Source: Pyropia haitanensis | Lineage: Eukaryota; Rhodophyta; Bangiophyceae; Bangiales; Bangiaceae | Length of the DNA: 64,000 nt | Direction: 5' to 3' | NCBI GenBank assembly: GCA_008729055.1 | Contig: SDUX01000005.1 | Span: 1,042,801-1,106,800, forward strand | In this document: positions 39,851-51,149 of the stretch, piece after piece | How the letters are laid out: each line of letters starts with the position of its first letter | How positions within the stretch are numbered: the stretch's first letter is position 1 | The notes under the pieces: model-generated | What the model saw: the letters and a program-made list of their open reading frames with translations, nothing else | What the model was told of the DNA's origin: nothing | Database searches by the model: none | Program-made: the position numbers and the translations under genes

Positions 39851-41189
39851 CCCGCCGCCGCCCCCGGCGTGGGCCGTAGCGCGTGGCGCGGCCCGCCGCC
39901 TGCCGCCGTGGCGGGTGGGTCGGAATTTGGCCGCCGCCCCGCCGTCATCGCCGCAGCGGGCGGCCGCGTCGGACGTGTACTCCCCCCCCCCCCCCCTCCG
40001 GCGCCCTCCCCCCACGTTTCCGCGCAAGCGCCACGCAACGGCGCCCCCGGGGGGTCCACCGCGCCGCGGCCGCCGCGGCCGACCGCCACCGCCACCGCGT
40101 CACACCGCCACCGCCGCCGCCGCCGCCGCGCGCCGCGTCCGCCGCTGCCACCGCGGCACGCCGCCGCCGCGTCGGCCCGCCGGCGCGGGGTCCTGTCCAG
40201 CAGGGGGCGCATCGGAGGGGGCAATGAGGAAGGGCAGCGCGGGGGACCACGCGTGGTGCCGCGGTGGCACCCCCCCCCGTGGCGGACATCAGCTCCAGCC
40301 GTCCCCGCCCCCCCCCCCCATACCATCGTCAAGGGCCGGGACGGGGGCCAAGGGAAGTGGTAGGGGGGGGGGGCTTGGCCGCCTTGCCCCCTCCCCTCCG
40401 CAAAGCGGCGGCGCGGCGGCGCCCACCCCGAGGCTGGACCCCCGGCTCGAGGCAAGGCCAGGCACGACCGCCCCGGCGTGGCCGCCGCGCTGCGCAGGGC
40501 CAGCAGCACCCGGTCGGGCCACCGGTCGGCAGCAATGACGTGGCGGGGACCGGGAGCGGGTACGGCGGCGGCGGGTGGAGGGGGGGTACGCAGAGCGCCT
40601 GGCGGGGCGAGCGCGGCCCGGGAGGAGGTGGGATAGTGGCAGAGTTGGGGGGTGGGGGCGTGGTGGTGGTGGTGGGGGGGGGAGGGGTCTCCCTGCGGCG
40701 GCGCGGCTCGGGCTGCTGCCGCTGGCACTGGTGGTGGTTGTGGTGGAGGAGACGAGAAAAATTCGATCCAGGGGCGGACACGCGTTAGATTCCTCACTGA
40801 CTTTTCTCGCTTTTTTCAAACAGGTCTCGGAGTGGCAACGAGGCGGTGGCGGCCGCGGCGCCGCCGTCACCATCCCTCCCCCACGCCGCTGCCGCCCCCG
40901 TCGGCCCGATCCGCGGCCGCCGCGCCCCCCCCGTACGGCGCGGCAGCGTGGGCGGGGTCCACTTGGGAAGCGTCCCATGCTGCCGCCCGCCTGCCCCCCC
41001 CGCCCCCCTCCGCCTCCTCCCCAGAACCGCCCCCACTCCGACCGTTCTCACGTTCGAAACCCGGACAGACACAGCCTCTGCTAACGTCAACCATCCTCCT
41101 CTCGACCACCCACCCCTCACATCATGATGGCAGACCTGACCTCTCTATCCTCGAGCCCGCCCGCCCACCCACCCACCCCCACCCACCAC
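39433..41189. other. GC-rich intergenic tract of copy 2
   Basis: Matches 5798-7360 except for slightly shorter CCG runs near 39830 and the extra segment at 40817-41016. No supported gene; long open frames here are triplet artefacts. Confidence 0.5.
40817..41016. other. about 200 bp present only in copy 2
   Basis: Copy 1 reads a T run directly followed by CTCCCCAGAACC. Copy 2 reads the T run, CAAACAGGTCTCGG, about 185 further bases, and then CTCCCCAGAACC. No target duplication or inverted ends are evident. The flanks share TC, so a deletion in copy 1 by short homology is as likely as an insertion in copy 2. Confidence 0.7.
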
Positions 41190-42074
41190 CTACTGGCGCA
41201 GCCCCAGCCGCCGCTCCGCCGCGGCGGCGCGCAGCTCCCGCGCCCGCCGCCCCGGGTCGGCCGCGTCCAGGCGCGCCTCCCGCGCCCGCTCCGCCTTGGC
41301 CTTTGCCTTTTTGCGCCGCCGCGCCCGCTCCCGCTCGTCAGCGGCGGCGGCGTCGGCGCGGCTGAGCGGTGGCCCCAGCCCCCCCGCCTCCCAGTCCCAC
41401 CGCCCGGCGGGCGCCTCCTCCGCGCGGGCCACCCGAAAGGCCGCCCGCACCCGCCTGTCAGAGGTGGCCAGGTACGGGCGCCCGCGGGCGGGGTCCGCGC
41501 CGGCAGAGAGGAGCCACGAGACGGCCGTCGCGTCGGCCCGCCGGGCCGCCTCGACGAGGAGGGTGGAGGGGGGGGGGGACGCCAGCAGAGGCGCGGGCGC
41601 GCCCGCCACCGTGTACCCGCCGTGGAGGGGGGTGTTGACAATGGCCGGCACCGCCGCCGCGGCGGCCGCGTCCAAGGGGGGCGGGGGGGGGGGCAGGGGG
41701 GGCGACCCAGCCGCTGACCCACCGCCGCCACGCCCGCTACCGCCGCCGCCATCACCCTCGTCGGCACCCGACGGGTCCGCGTCCACCCCAGGCAGGGAGG
41801 TGGACCCCCCCGCCTCCCCATTACTGACGCCTCCCCCGACCGTACTCGGCGGGGGCGCCGCGCCGCCGGCGGCGGGCGTCACCGACGGGCCGCCACGCAG
41901 AGCCCCGCCAGTCACGCCACCGCCGGAAGGCGCCGCCGGTGGAGGATCGGTGGTGGTGGAGGTGGTGGTGGAGGTGGTGGTGGTGGTGGTGGCGGCGGCA
42001 GCCGCGGTGGGGGCGGCGGCGGCCCCACCGCCCGTAGCGGCCGGCGGGGCCAGCGGCAGGGGCGGCCGTCCCAC
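41190..42074 (-). pseudogene. Vms1/ANKZF1-like 3' exon fragment (copy 2, frame intact)
   Basis: An open frame of about 294 codons without an ATG. It comprises a low-complexity Thr/Gly/Pro N-terminal part, an ankyrin remnant (LLSAGADPARGRP), a WDWEAGGLGPPL turn, a Lys/Arg helix and the terminal RELRAAAAERRL that fits the VCP-interacting motif. Here the G run (11 G near 41688) keeps the ankyrin part in frame with the upstream part, unlike copy 1. The nuclease/hydrolase VLRF1 domain of Vms1 is missing from the adjacent minus-strand sequence. It is therefore either the last exon of a gene whose other exons lie elsewhere or a truncated duplicate. Confidence 0.55.
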
Positions 42075-42164
42075 CGCGGCCGCCCGTCGCCCGCTGCCGA
42101 CGCCGCCGTCCTGGCCAGTGCCGACGGCGGGGGTGGTGTCCTAGAAGTAGGCGGGGGGCAGGTC

Positions 42165-45100
42165 ATGGACAGCAGCCGGCCCGCCGCGTTTGCATGGTCG
42201 GGGGCAGCGCCATCGACGGCAGCGACACCGTCGCCCCCGACCAGGTTGCCCACGGCCGCCGCTGACGATGGCGGAGGAGAGGAAGGTGGTGGCGGCGGTG
42301 GTGGTGGCGGCGGTGGCGGTGGTGGTGGTGGTGACGGCGTCGGTGGTGGGGACGGCGCGCCCACCCCAACGCCACCCAGCCCCCCCCGGCCGTATGGGCC
42401 GTCCGCCATGGATGACAGCACGTCAACCCCGACCCTCTCCCCGTCGGGGCTCAGCGGCCGCCGCGGGGGCGGCCCCAGCTCGGGCACCTCCGCCCCTTAC
42501 CCACAGCACAGGTCGTTGCCGTCTCACAAGGGCCAGCCCCGCGGGGGCGGCAGGGGCGGCAACGGCGGGGGCGGCGGCGGCTGCGGTGGCGGTGGTGCCA
42601 CAGGTGCGGCGGCAGCGGCGGCGGCGCAGGAATACGCCACTGGGGGGGAGACCGTTCGAAAGACCGTATGCTCCTTGGGGTCACCGCCGCTGCCCGCCCG
42701 CAGCCCTACCTTCCACCCCCCACACTCATGCCACCCCCCTTTCTCGCTCGTTGCCACACCAACAAGGTCCCGAGCCCCGACCCGGCACCCACACCCCTCG
42801 CTCCCCCGCCACCGCCGTCGCCGCCGCTGTCGCCGCCGCCACCGCCACCGCCGCCACCGCGGTCGCCCTTGGCAATCGCCGAGGCGGGGGAGGCACTGCT
42901 GTAGCGGGCGGCACCCACAAAGACGAATGGCAGAAAAAACCAACGCGACGGGCTGAACGAGACCCCAAAGCCCCGGCCAGAGCCACAACTGCTTCCGCCG
43001 CCGCCGCCGCCGCTGGCACCGCCGCCGCCGCCGCTGCCGCCGCCACCACCGGCGTTTCTGGCACAGCCGCCGCCGCCGCCGCACCCGCCGCCACACCCGC
43101 CGGCAGTGCCGCCACCACACCCGCCCGGGGTGCCCCCCCCCACCCCAGATCCGCACCCACACTCGCTGCCCGCGGGTGACGGCGGGCCGGCCAACCGCAC
43201 CACAACCGCCGACGGGCCGTCTTTCTTCCCGACGCCACCACCACCACCACAACCACAACCGCCGCCGCCGCCGACGCCGACGCCAACCCTACAGGGTACC
43301 GCCCCCGCCGACCCCCCCCCCCTCCCCCCCCTCCTCCCACCGCTCACCTCCTCCCCTCCTCGACCGGTGGTGGCCCTGCCGCCCCCTCCGCCAGTGCCCG
43401 CGACCAATCAGAGCCGTCAGACCGGTCGGACCGGGGCGTCGCCGGCGGACAGCACCTCGTCTGCCAGTCGTTCGCGGCGCACATACCTCCCTCACCGCAT
43501 CCGCGGCGGCCTTGGCGGCCATTGGGCGGGCGCTGTGGGCGGCGACCTCTGATGGCGAGGGGATGCCGACGTACACGCTCTGCCGCGGAGGCGAGAGCGG
43601 GAACGGCACAGTCTTGGCGGCCAGGCCGCTCGCGCCGTGCGCCCGCACGTACTGGCCGGCCACGGTTGCGGGCTGCGCCTTGCAGCCGGTCGTGTTGGTG
43701 CCGGTAGGAGAGAGCCGCCGTCGTGGGCGTGCCCGCGCCGGCGGGAGTAGAGGCGGTCTCGTCGGGGAGCGGCGCTGTGTATGCAACGGCCACATCGTTG
43801 TACGTGACCTTCACTGCGTACAAGGCGGAGCGGGGCGCGTCGGCGGCAACCTCGGTGCACCGGTTTGACCCTGTGAGCACGTTTGCGGCGTGCGTGGCGT
43901 CGGGCGCCGTGGTCGGGCCGCTGCTTTACGAGTTTTTGGTCCACGCGCGTTCGGGGGTGCTGCTTGAGCGGGCCAACGACACCTCCTCCCCGGGGTAACA
44001 CGTCGCGGGAGGAGGGCTGCCGCCTTGGCGGAGACAGGACCGCCGGCGTTGCCGTCTGCCGAGGCCCTGACTACATGGGGGGGCAGTGGTGTGGCGGCAG
44101 CGGCGGCGCTGGGGGCGGCGTGGACCCCCATCTCCCCGCTTACTCTCGATTCTTCCATGCTTGCGCCGGTCGAGGCACCGGGCGCGTCCGGGTGGCCACC
44201 GGTTCTCGCCGCGGTCCGGCGGGGCCAGGGGGTTTTGCTGCCGCGGCCGACGAGGACGTGGCCACTTGAGGGTAGAGGGGGGGGGGGTAGCAACTGGCGC
44301 TGCCGCGATGGCGGCGGTGGCGGCGGAGGCAGCGAAGGCAGGATGGGAGGGAGAAAGGAATTCACGGGGCGGAGGGGAGGGGAGGGGGAGTTGGGAGAAG
44401 AGGGGGGCGGGGAAGGGAGGGGAAGGGGGGAAGAGATGGGGGGGTGCGTCGTGGCGCCGTTGGGGCTTGGTCCACCACTTTGCTCACATTTCCCCCTATC
44501 GGGGGGACCCGCCGCTGCCGCCTTCCCACGGGTAGGTCCTGCGCGCATCGGTACTCTCCTTGGTGGTGTCTCGTCTGTTTCTTTGGATATGCGGCAGGTG
44601 TCGCCTGCGGTGTTCCCTCCTGTTTCGCAGAGAGCGCTAGGGGTGAGGGGGGGCCGCGAGGGGGGGGCGGGGCGCGTGGCCGGGTGCACCCGCCTTCGCA
44701 ACCGAAGCGCTTCCCCATGGCGGCTGCGGTCGTGCCGACGCCGTCCCCCATGGCCGACCGCCGCCCCCACCCGCCTTCAACGAGCGGCCGTTGCGGTGTC
44801 GCGCGCGCGGACGGGCGGCACGGGCGGACGCCGCTGAGGGACGCCGCGTGGTGAGCCGCGCTGCCTCCCGCCCCTCGACGACCACTTCACCGGGCCGGGG
44901 GTAGGTGTGTGCGTGGTCATCCCTTGACGCCGCTGTGGTGCTGGTGGCCACGCAGATGAGCCCCCCCCCACGCCCCCCGTTCTGATGCGAGCCCACCCAT
45001 CCGGCTCGGTGTGTGATGAGACGCCACGAGCGGGGGGCAACGACGGGAGTGGCGGATGCGGCAGGGATGGGCGAGAGGAGCCGTGACGCAGCGGGCGAGA

Positions 45101-45358
45101 CAATGAAGTGAGAAAAGCGAAGGCCGCGGCGTGGCAGGTACCTTTCTGTGGACCCCAGGCCTACGCCGGCGCACAGTAGAGAAACAACGAAACAAAAAAG
45201 AAAGGCAGCCAGGGACGTGCCCAAATCCGGCCGTCCTCACGAGGGAGACAACAGCCGAGGACATGTCCGAGAGGGAGGCTTCGGCGCGCCTCCGGCGGCG
45301 CCCCCTCCCCCCCACCCTCCAGCACAAAACACCGAAAGATATTTGGCCTCAAGACATC
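42165..45358. other. GC-rich region right of copy 2, scattered coding-like pieces
   Basis: On the minus strand 43407-42706 a Gly/Cys-rich frame (repeats like CGGGCGGGGGC) contains one hydrophobic segment, WFFLPFVFVGAARY, and could be part of a small membrane protein. Near 42370-42165 the minus strand reads a Pro-rich stretch then AAAVGNLVGGDGVAAVDGAA up to the duplication junction. Bases 44270-44440 are pure G/A-rich, and 44540-45130 show no gene. Nothing here matches a family I recognise. Confidence 0.35.
43380..43998. pseudogene. unassigned coding-like segment, strand uncertain
   Basis: On the minus strand two frames carry non-repetitive protein: CTEVAADAPRSALYAVKVTY then NDVAVAYTAPLPDE, and, after a one-base frame change near 43705, GQYVRAHGASGLAAKTVPFP then SVYVGIPSPSEVAAHSARP. 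On the plus strand 43723-43998 reads FAACVASGAVVGPLLYEFLV, faintly reminiscent of Mpv17/PMP22 membrane proteins. Third-position GC is about equal for both strands by eye, so the strand cannot be decided. Either choice leaves an incomplete gene. Confidence 0.25.
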
Positions 45359-46258
45359 TTAAGTGCGCGCCTCGGGCGACGGCGTCGGGTCGTCGTGGCA
45401 CTCGTACGGGGCGGAGCGGAAGGCGAGCTTCCCAGCAAAGCTCTTCAGCACCGCCGTGCCGCGGATTTGGCCCGCCTTGCCGATCACGGCGGTCCTGGGC
45501 GCAAAAACCGCCGCGGGGATGCGAACGCCGTCGACGACGAGCGTTGGCACATTGCAAAGCGCCAGAAGCGTGTTCTCGGGCTCGAAGCCGTAGAGGTCCG
45601 TGTCGCGCAGGGCCAGCTCTTTGGAGTTGTTGTCTCCGCCCTGCACCTGGATGGTGACGCGCTGCCCACGGCGGCGGCCGGTAATCTTGACCCGCTTCGA
45701 GCGGCCAAGGTCCCGCGCTGACACCTTGCACACCGCCTCCCCGTCGTCGCGGACGTAGAAGGTGACGCCCGAAGCGTCGTCCACGCTCGTGCGGCACCCA
45801 TCCGAGCGACACGTGCACAGGTCTTCATGGGATGCCTTCAGCGACTTGGCCGCCTTCTTGAGACTGCACTTGACCTGCTTCACCCGCGCACACTGGATGT
45901 CCACACTCTTGCGGATGTCGAGCCGGCCGCCGACGAGCACCTTGCCAGCGCGGATCTGCCCCTTGGTCGCGTGCACGTCGCCCGCGACAATCATCGCGAC
46001 CGTGTCGGGCACCCGCCCGCCCGCGAGGCACTTCCCAGCCTCGTTGACCGACACGTCCTTGAGAAAGGCGGTGCCACCGACGGCGAGCGGGCCCTCCACC
46101 ACGGACGCGGCGTGAACAAAGTCCTCCAACGTAATGACGTTGTACCGCGTGATGGCCTTGCAGTCTTGGACGCCGGCCGCGACGCCGCCCGTGGCCGCCA
46201 GCAACGCCACGGCCACCGCACCGGCAACGGCACGGCAGATGGCGCGGGAGCCACCCAT
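45359..46258 (-). CDS. secreted choice-of-anchor-A-type domain protein
   Basis: A 299-residue single-exon protein from ATG 46258; an in-frame upstream extension exists but lacks signal-peptide character. Residues 1-28 are a typical secretion signal (basic start, then AVAGAVAVALLAATGGVAA). The mature part starts CKAITRYNVITLEDFVHAAS and continues EGPLAVGGTAFLKDVSVNEA, IVAGDVHATKGQIRAGKVLV and GGRLDIRKSV. This is the pattern of choice-of-anchor A beta-helix domains found in bacterial and algal surface proteins. A Cys-rich stretch follows (SHEDLCTCRSDGCRTSVDD) and the C-terminal half repeats the GxAVxGxxxxI-type strands. It is likely a wall or extracellular matrix protein. It shows no repeat expansion and ordinary codon use, and is the best single-copy host gene in the window. 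Confidence 0.82.
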   Translation of the reverse strand: MGGSRAICRAVAGAVAVALLAATGGVAAGVQDCKAITRYNVITLEDFVHAASVVEGPLAVGGTAFLKDVSVNEAGKCLAGGRVPDTVAMIVAGDVHATKGQIRAGKVLVGGRLDIRKSVDIQCARVKQVKCSLKKAAKSLKASHEDLCTCRSDGCRTSVDDASGVTFYVRDDGEAVCKVSARDLGRSKRVKITGRRRGQRVTIQVQGGDNNSKELALRDTDLYGFEPENTLLALCNVPTLVVDGVRIPAAVFAPRTAVIGKAGQIRGTAVLKSFAGKLAFRSAPYECHDDPTPSPEART

Positions 46259-47526
46259 GGTCACGGCAGAAAGAGGGGACCGAAGAGGAGAGGGGTGATC
46301 ACGGAGAGGAGGAAGAGGTGGGGTGGGGCTTGTCCACCTCGACCCGAGCGTGTCAATGGGTTGATGAGGGCGGGGGCGGGTTTGAGTGCAGATGACTGTG
46401 TGTTGGGTGACTCGCAAGAGTCCCTGCCGTCGCTCCGCGGCGCCTCTTGTACCTGCGGACCTCCCCTTTTCGCACCCCTCTCCCCCTCCAAGACGGACCA
46501 CTGCTGCGGTGTGTCAGCCGCCGATGGTGGGTGCCTGCCGGTCGGCACGCGGTCACGGCGGCACTCGCAGCCGGGTGCACCGATCCCTTCGCAACGGTCG
46601 GAGGCTCCGTTCACCACCGCCGCATCCGCTCTGCCACCGACCCTTCGCAAATCACCACATACCGGTCCATTGACGTTCCCCTCGGGCGGGGGGAGGTCCG
46701 CCGTGGACCACCAGATGGTGGCGGGTTGGATGCTTACGTACCACCACCGTGGCGGAGAAGCTCCCCCCATTGTACCGTTTCTGCTGGGAGAGACGGGGGT
46801 GGCACATCCGCGCACACGCGTAGCGTGTTCAATGAAGAGAGAGACCGACCGCCGAAGCCACCGCCATTGGGTTGATGGCCACACCATAGCGGCAGAGCGG
46901 TGCACTCGTCGGGTGACGAGGGCGACCGCTGCTGACGGCGGAGGCGACGGCGGAGAGGGGGCGGGACGCGATGGGCGCAGACGCTTTGGCGCGGGCCCTC
47001 CACCGTGAGGGCACGCTGGATATCTCCCCGTCCCCCTCCTACCCATGCCTCATCTGGCTGTGCAACCGCCCGACGGCCGTCCCCTCACCGACCACCCGCA
47101 GGCACTCGGCGTCACCGCTGTCGCACGCCACGGCCAAACGCCCGTGTGCTGACAGCGACCGGCTAGCTGGCCGCAGCCAAGGGCTCGCTGTCTCTGCCTC
47201 CAGCGATGCCTCCATAAGTGTGGATGGCGTTCTCGGTACGCCCGGCTACGCCACTGCAAAGGCGGTGCGTATCTTTGTCCGCGCGACAGTGCCCAGCCGC
47301 GCATCGGTTGTTCTGGTCGCGGCGACAGACGTATCCGCGTTTGCTGACAGCGTCTGGCCAGCCAAGAGGGCCTCGATCCACTCGCCCCTCCACAAAGTTT
47401 GATGTTTTTTTGCGTATGATCGGACATTCACACACCACGCCGGCGCAGCGGCCCCGTCGGGCGTGACGGGGCCCCGCCCGGTCGACTCCGCCGACTAGCG
47501 GCAACGTCAACAAGACGGAGCAGCAT
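46259..47526. other. spacer upstream of the secreted-protein gene
   Basis: Moderate-GC sequence. The first 200 bases are the likely promoter region but show no TATA box. On the plus strand near 47140-47400 a frame reads SDRLAGRSQGLAVSASSDAS and AKAVRIFVRATVPSRASVVL, non-repetitive but unassigned. No gene is called. Confidence 0.4.
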
Positions 47527-48699
47527 GCTATGGAGGCGGTCCATGCACACTAGCATCGCCCACCGCAGCCGGCTGGCGTTGACCACGTCAGCGCGGTTGC
47601 GCTCACGGGGTGCCGCCCCCATGTGTCTCGACGGACCCTGTTATGCTTCACCGTCCCGGGAAAGCTGCTGACAGCGGCGAGTGCTGCGCGCGCGGCGGTG
47701 GCGGCGTGGCTATAGCACCGCCTCGCGGCGGCAGACATGACGGCAGAAGCCACGCCGTCGGCTCGCTCCGGGCCCAACGTGCAGGGCGGCTGTGGCGACT
47801 GTGAACACCCGCTGTCACGCCGTGCGCGCTGGCCGAGGCACGCGCGCTGAGCAACGACGGCGGCGGCGGCAGCGGCGGCGGCCGTGGTGGTGGTGTCGAC
47901 CACCGCGGTGCGGCTGGCGTCGACGGCGGGTCTTCAGCGTCGGCGGGGCGGGTCGTCGTGTGCGCCGGCGCGGTCTGCTGGAAACTGCCGAGGTCGAGTG
48001 TGCAAAGTTCGACTTGGCAACGAGGCTCCGTCCGCACCTTGCCCCAGGCCTAGCCTCTTCCGCTCACCCGACCGGCGCTCTAACCCTAACGCCCAACGCC
48101 GCCCCTGCTAACGCCTCCGCGGCCACCGCCGCCACAGCCGCCGCCACAGCCGCCGCCGCAGCCGCCGCCGCCGCCGTCCCGCCGCGAGGACGGATCCACG
48201 GCCTGGCGGTCGGCGACAACGTCGGTGGCGACGGGTCGGGGCAGATACAGTAGCGACCGTCCGATGCAGGCATTGCCAGCTGCCGCCGCCATCGACGCAG
48301 AAATGCCGGCGCTCGTGACGGTTCCGAAGCGGCCGACAGCGTCGCCATTGGCAGTGCCGCTGTTCCCACCACCGCCCCCTCCCCCCCCCCCGCCATTGCT
48401 GTGCCACCCCGCACCGGTTGGTGGCACCACCACCACCGCCACTACATGGCAGAGGAGACGGAGACGACCACCGCCGCCACCGCCAGCTGCCCATAGGGGA
48501 ACTGGCAACCGCGGCCACCGCCGCCGACGCGGCCGCCACCGGCGTGACCGCCAAGTGGCCCCCGCCGCCGCCGCCGCCGTCGCCGCTGCAGTTGCCGGCC
48601 CCCCCGCCGCAGCCCCTCCTTCCATTGGGGGGGTGGCGACACCGGATGGTGGTTGGAGCGGCGCCGCACTCACCCCCTCGCCCCGCCTGCGCCGTGGCC
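47527..48699. repeat. second segmental duplication, copy 1 (partner 62828-64000)
   Basis: Starts at GCTATGGAGGCGGTCCATGC and matches 62828-64000 at a constant offset of 15301 to the end of the window, so the true length is unknown. Only two substitutions were noticed (GTCGCCATT against GTCGTCATT near 48346, and a C/T change near 48602). Open frames are Ala/Gly/Pro-rich without motifs. Confidence 0.93.
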
Positions 48700-51056
48700 G
48701 ATGTTGCCGCCGCTGCCTCCGCTGTGAAAAGCGGGAGTAGGGAGGTTGGGCGGTGCCAGGCGCCGTCGTCACCTCGGCTGTCACCGTCGCCGCCGCCGCC
48801 AACCAACAGGCGTGCATGATGCGGCCGCCGCGGCAGCCGAGCATGAGCACCGCCGACCTGCCTCAGAAGTGTCTATGCGGGGAGCGCGCCCCCCCCCCCC
48901 GATGCGCCGCGCCCTCTGCACCCTTCACCCCCACCACCCCTACCACCGCCTCTGCGTCTCACCACATCGGCCGACAACCTCCCCGCCGCCGCTCTCACTG
49001 CCACCGCTGCCCGCCGCTGCCGCTCCGCCGCCGTCTCACGGCCGACATCAGCTACCCTTCCGCCTCGGCAGTCGCCCGGCACCACCACCGACACCGCCTG
49101 ACCCGACCGCCCGCCCGACTTGTGGGCCCTCACAGCAACGGGGGAGGGCAGGCGCCGCCGCGGCAGGGGGGCTACACGGTGGAAGATAAAGGCGTGGGGG
49201 GGGGCGCCGGCGGGTGGCACTTTGGGGGGAGAGGGGGGGGGGGCGCCCAGCCGCGGCCGCCGCCATCCACGGCGCTGTAGTGGCGCCGGCACCCTGGCGC
49301 CGGCAGTGGCGGCGGCGGCGGCGGGGGCGACGGCGACGATGGCGGCGGCGGCGACGGGGGCGGCGGCGGCGGCGGAGGCGGCGAGGCGGCGACGGAAATG
49401 GCGCCGACGCCCGCCGGGGCGGCCGCCGCCGCCGACGGCGTGGCCGCCGAGGCCGCCTCATCGGTGCTGATGCGCTCACCAGCCGCTCCCTCCGCCACGA
49501 CGGCCCGGCCCGCCGCCGGTGCGCCCGCGGCGGGTCAGCAGCAACGCCTACCCCCCCGCCGCCCCCCTTCCCCCCCACAATCCAAAGACAGCCACCTCAA
49601 GTTCGGGCGAAGCAGCGGCCCCCCCCCCCCCCTCCCGGCCGCACACCCGCTTCCCCGAGGGGCATGCGGCCCACGCCACCGCCATCCCCCTCCGCTCGAC
49701 CCTCGCAACGACCCCACCCCCCGGCGATCCCGGCCAGCCATCCGGGGCTTAGCCTCCTCCGCCGACCACGCCCTCCCCTCGCGAGCGCCAGCGCCGCCGC
49801 GGCGAGGGTGCCGCTCGCGGACCGTCCACCGCCCGCGGCGGGGACGCGCGACAGCCAGGCGGCGACGCCCCAGTTGGCGGGGAGGCGCCGCGACAGGGCC
49901 GTGCCGAGCCGTCATGCCGCCGTGCCGCGGCCGGCCGGTTTAGCCGCCGCGGCGCATCCGCGAGAGCGGGGCGAGACAAAGAAGAGAACAGGGCGGGGAG
50001 AGGAGGGGGGTGGAGGGGGGGAGGGGGGGGACGCAGAGTGCGCCGACGCTGAAGGGGGGCGGGCGGTGGCCGAGGCCGCGGCGGTCCTGGCGGTTCCTGG
50101 CGAGGGCGTCCGACAAGCGCGACGCCGCCGTCGGCCGGGGGTTCGGAGCGGATGTCCCGGCGGACACGCGCCGCGCGCCGGGTGCGGGGGTGCCCGCCTG
50201 CGGGCCGCCGCCGCCACCACCGCCGCCGCCGCCGCGCCCCTCCCCCCCCCCCCCCGCACGTCGCCACTCCCCGGGCGCCCCCCCCCCCCCAGCCCGCGCG
50301 GAGGATAGCCCGTCCGCGGCTCGCCCCGCGCCAGCCCCCACACCGCCTTCGCCAGCATCGCCGCGAGTGGCGGTACGCCCCCACCCCCACCACCAACACC
50401 GCCACCGCCGCCGCTGTCGCCGTCTGCCGCGGCCGCCGAGGCCGCCGCGAGCGACGCGCCGCCGCCGCCGCCGGCGGGCGGCGACGGCAGCGGGCGGGCG
50501 AGCGGCAGCGGCGGCGGCGACGGGTGCCCGCGGGCCGGTCAGCTCAACGCGGAGGCACTCGGCAGACAGCGAGCGCGAACAGCCACCCGTGGGGGGGGAG
50601 GGAGGGAGGGGGGGGTGGTGGCGACGGCGGCGGCTGCTCCCCGCACGCGCCGGCGGCGCGTCGGCCGGCGCCGCAGCCGACGCGGCCGCTGCCGTCGCCG
50701 CCGCGGACGCGTCCGCGTCGGCAGCCACAGCGGCCGCGTCGGCAGCCACAGCGTCCGCTGCGGCGGCCACCGTGGCAAGGAGCACCGCCTCGGCACGCCG
50801 GTGGACAAGCGACCACACGTGCCCCCCACCCGGGCGCTACACCACGACGTCCGGCGCAATCGCACCGCCGCAGCCGCCATCGCCGCCGCCACCGCGAACG
50901 CCTCCGCCGCCGCCGCCCGCGGGTGCCAGCACGGCAGCCACCGCGCCCGCGACCGCGCCACCGGCTACCATCGTCGGCGAGCAGCCAGCCGGTGAGATAG
51001 ATGCGACCGACCACCGCCGCCAGCACCCCTCGCGACGCCGCGCCGCTGCCGCCCGA

Positions 51057-51103
<47 letters not shown>

Positions 51104-51149
51104 AGTCCATTGCCGCCGCCGCGGGCGTGACCTGCGCCACCTCCACCAC
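48700..51149. other. GC-rich low-complexity region
   Basis: Poly-C and poly-G runs with GGC/GCC triplets. On the minus strand near 50360-50290 MLAKAVWGLARGEPRTGYPP and near 50818 WSLVHRRAEAVLLATVAAAA are isolated coding-like words, the second preceded in frame by TAG (50837-50839). They do not assemble into a recognisable protein. Confidence 0.4.

Larger units (their letters stand above)
36250..42164. repeat. segmental duplication, copy 2 (partner 1217-8323)
   Basis: Same order and orientation as copy 1, without the 1395-bp transposon (intact CTG at 36334-36336) and with about 200 extra bases at 40817-41016. The right end falls at GGGGCAGGTCA; beyond it copy 1 continues into the glycosyltransferase-like gene and copy 2 into different DNA. 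Confidence 0.92.

Noticed and set aside
43723..43998. Mpv17/PMP22-like gene on the plus strand
   Set aside because: Only one short stretch (VVGPLLYEF) resembles the family; the rest of the domain is missing and the minus strand is equally coding-like.
48078..48092. Telomere-like CTAACCCTAACGCC
   Set aside because: Only two units, no array, and repeated as part of the segmental duplication.
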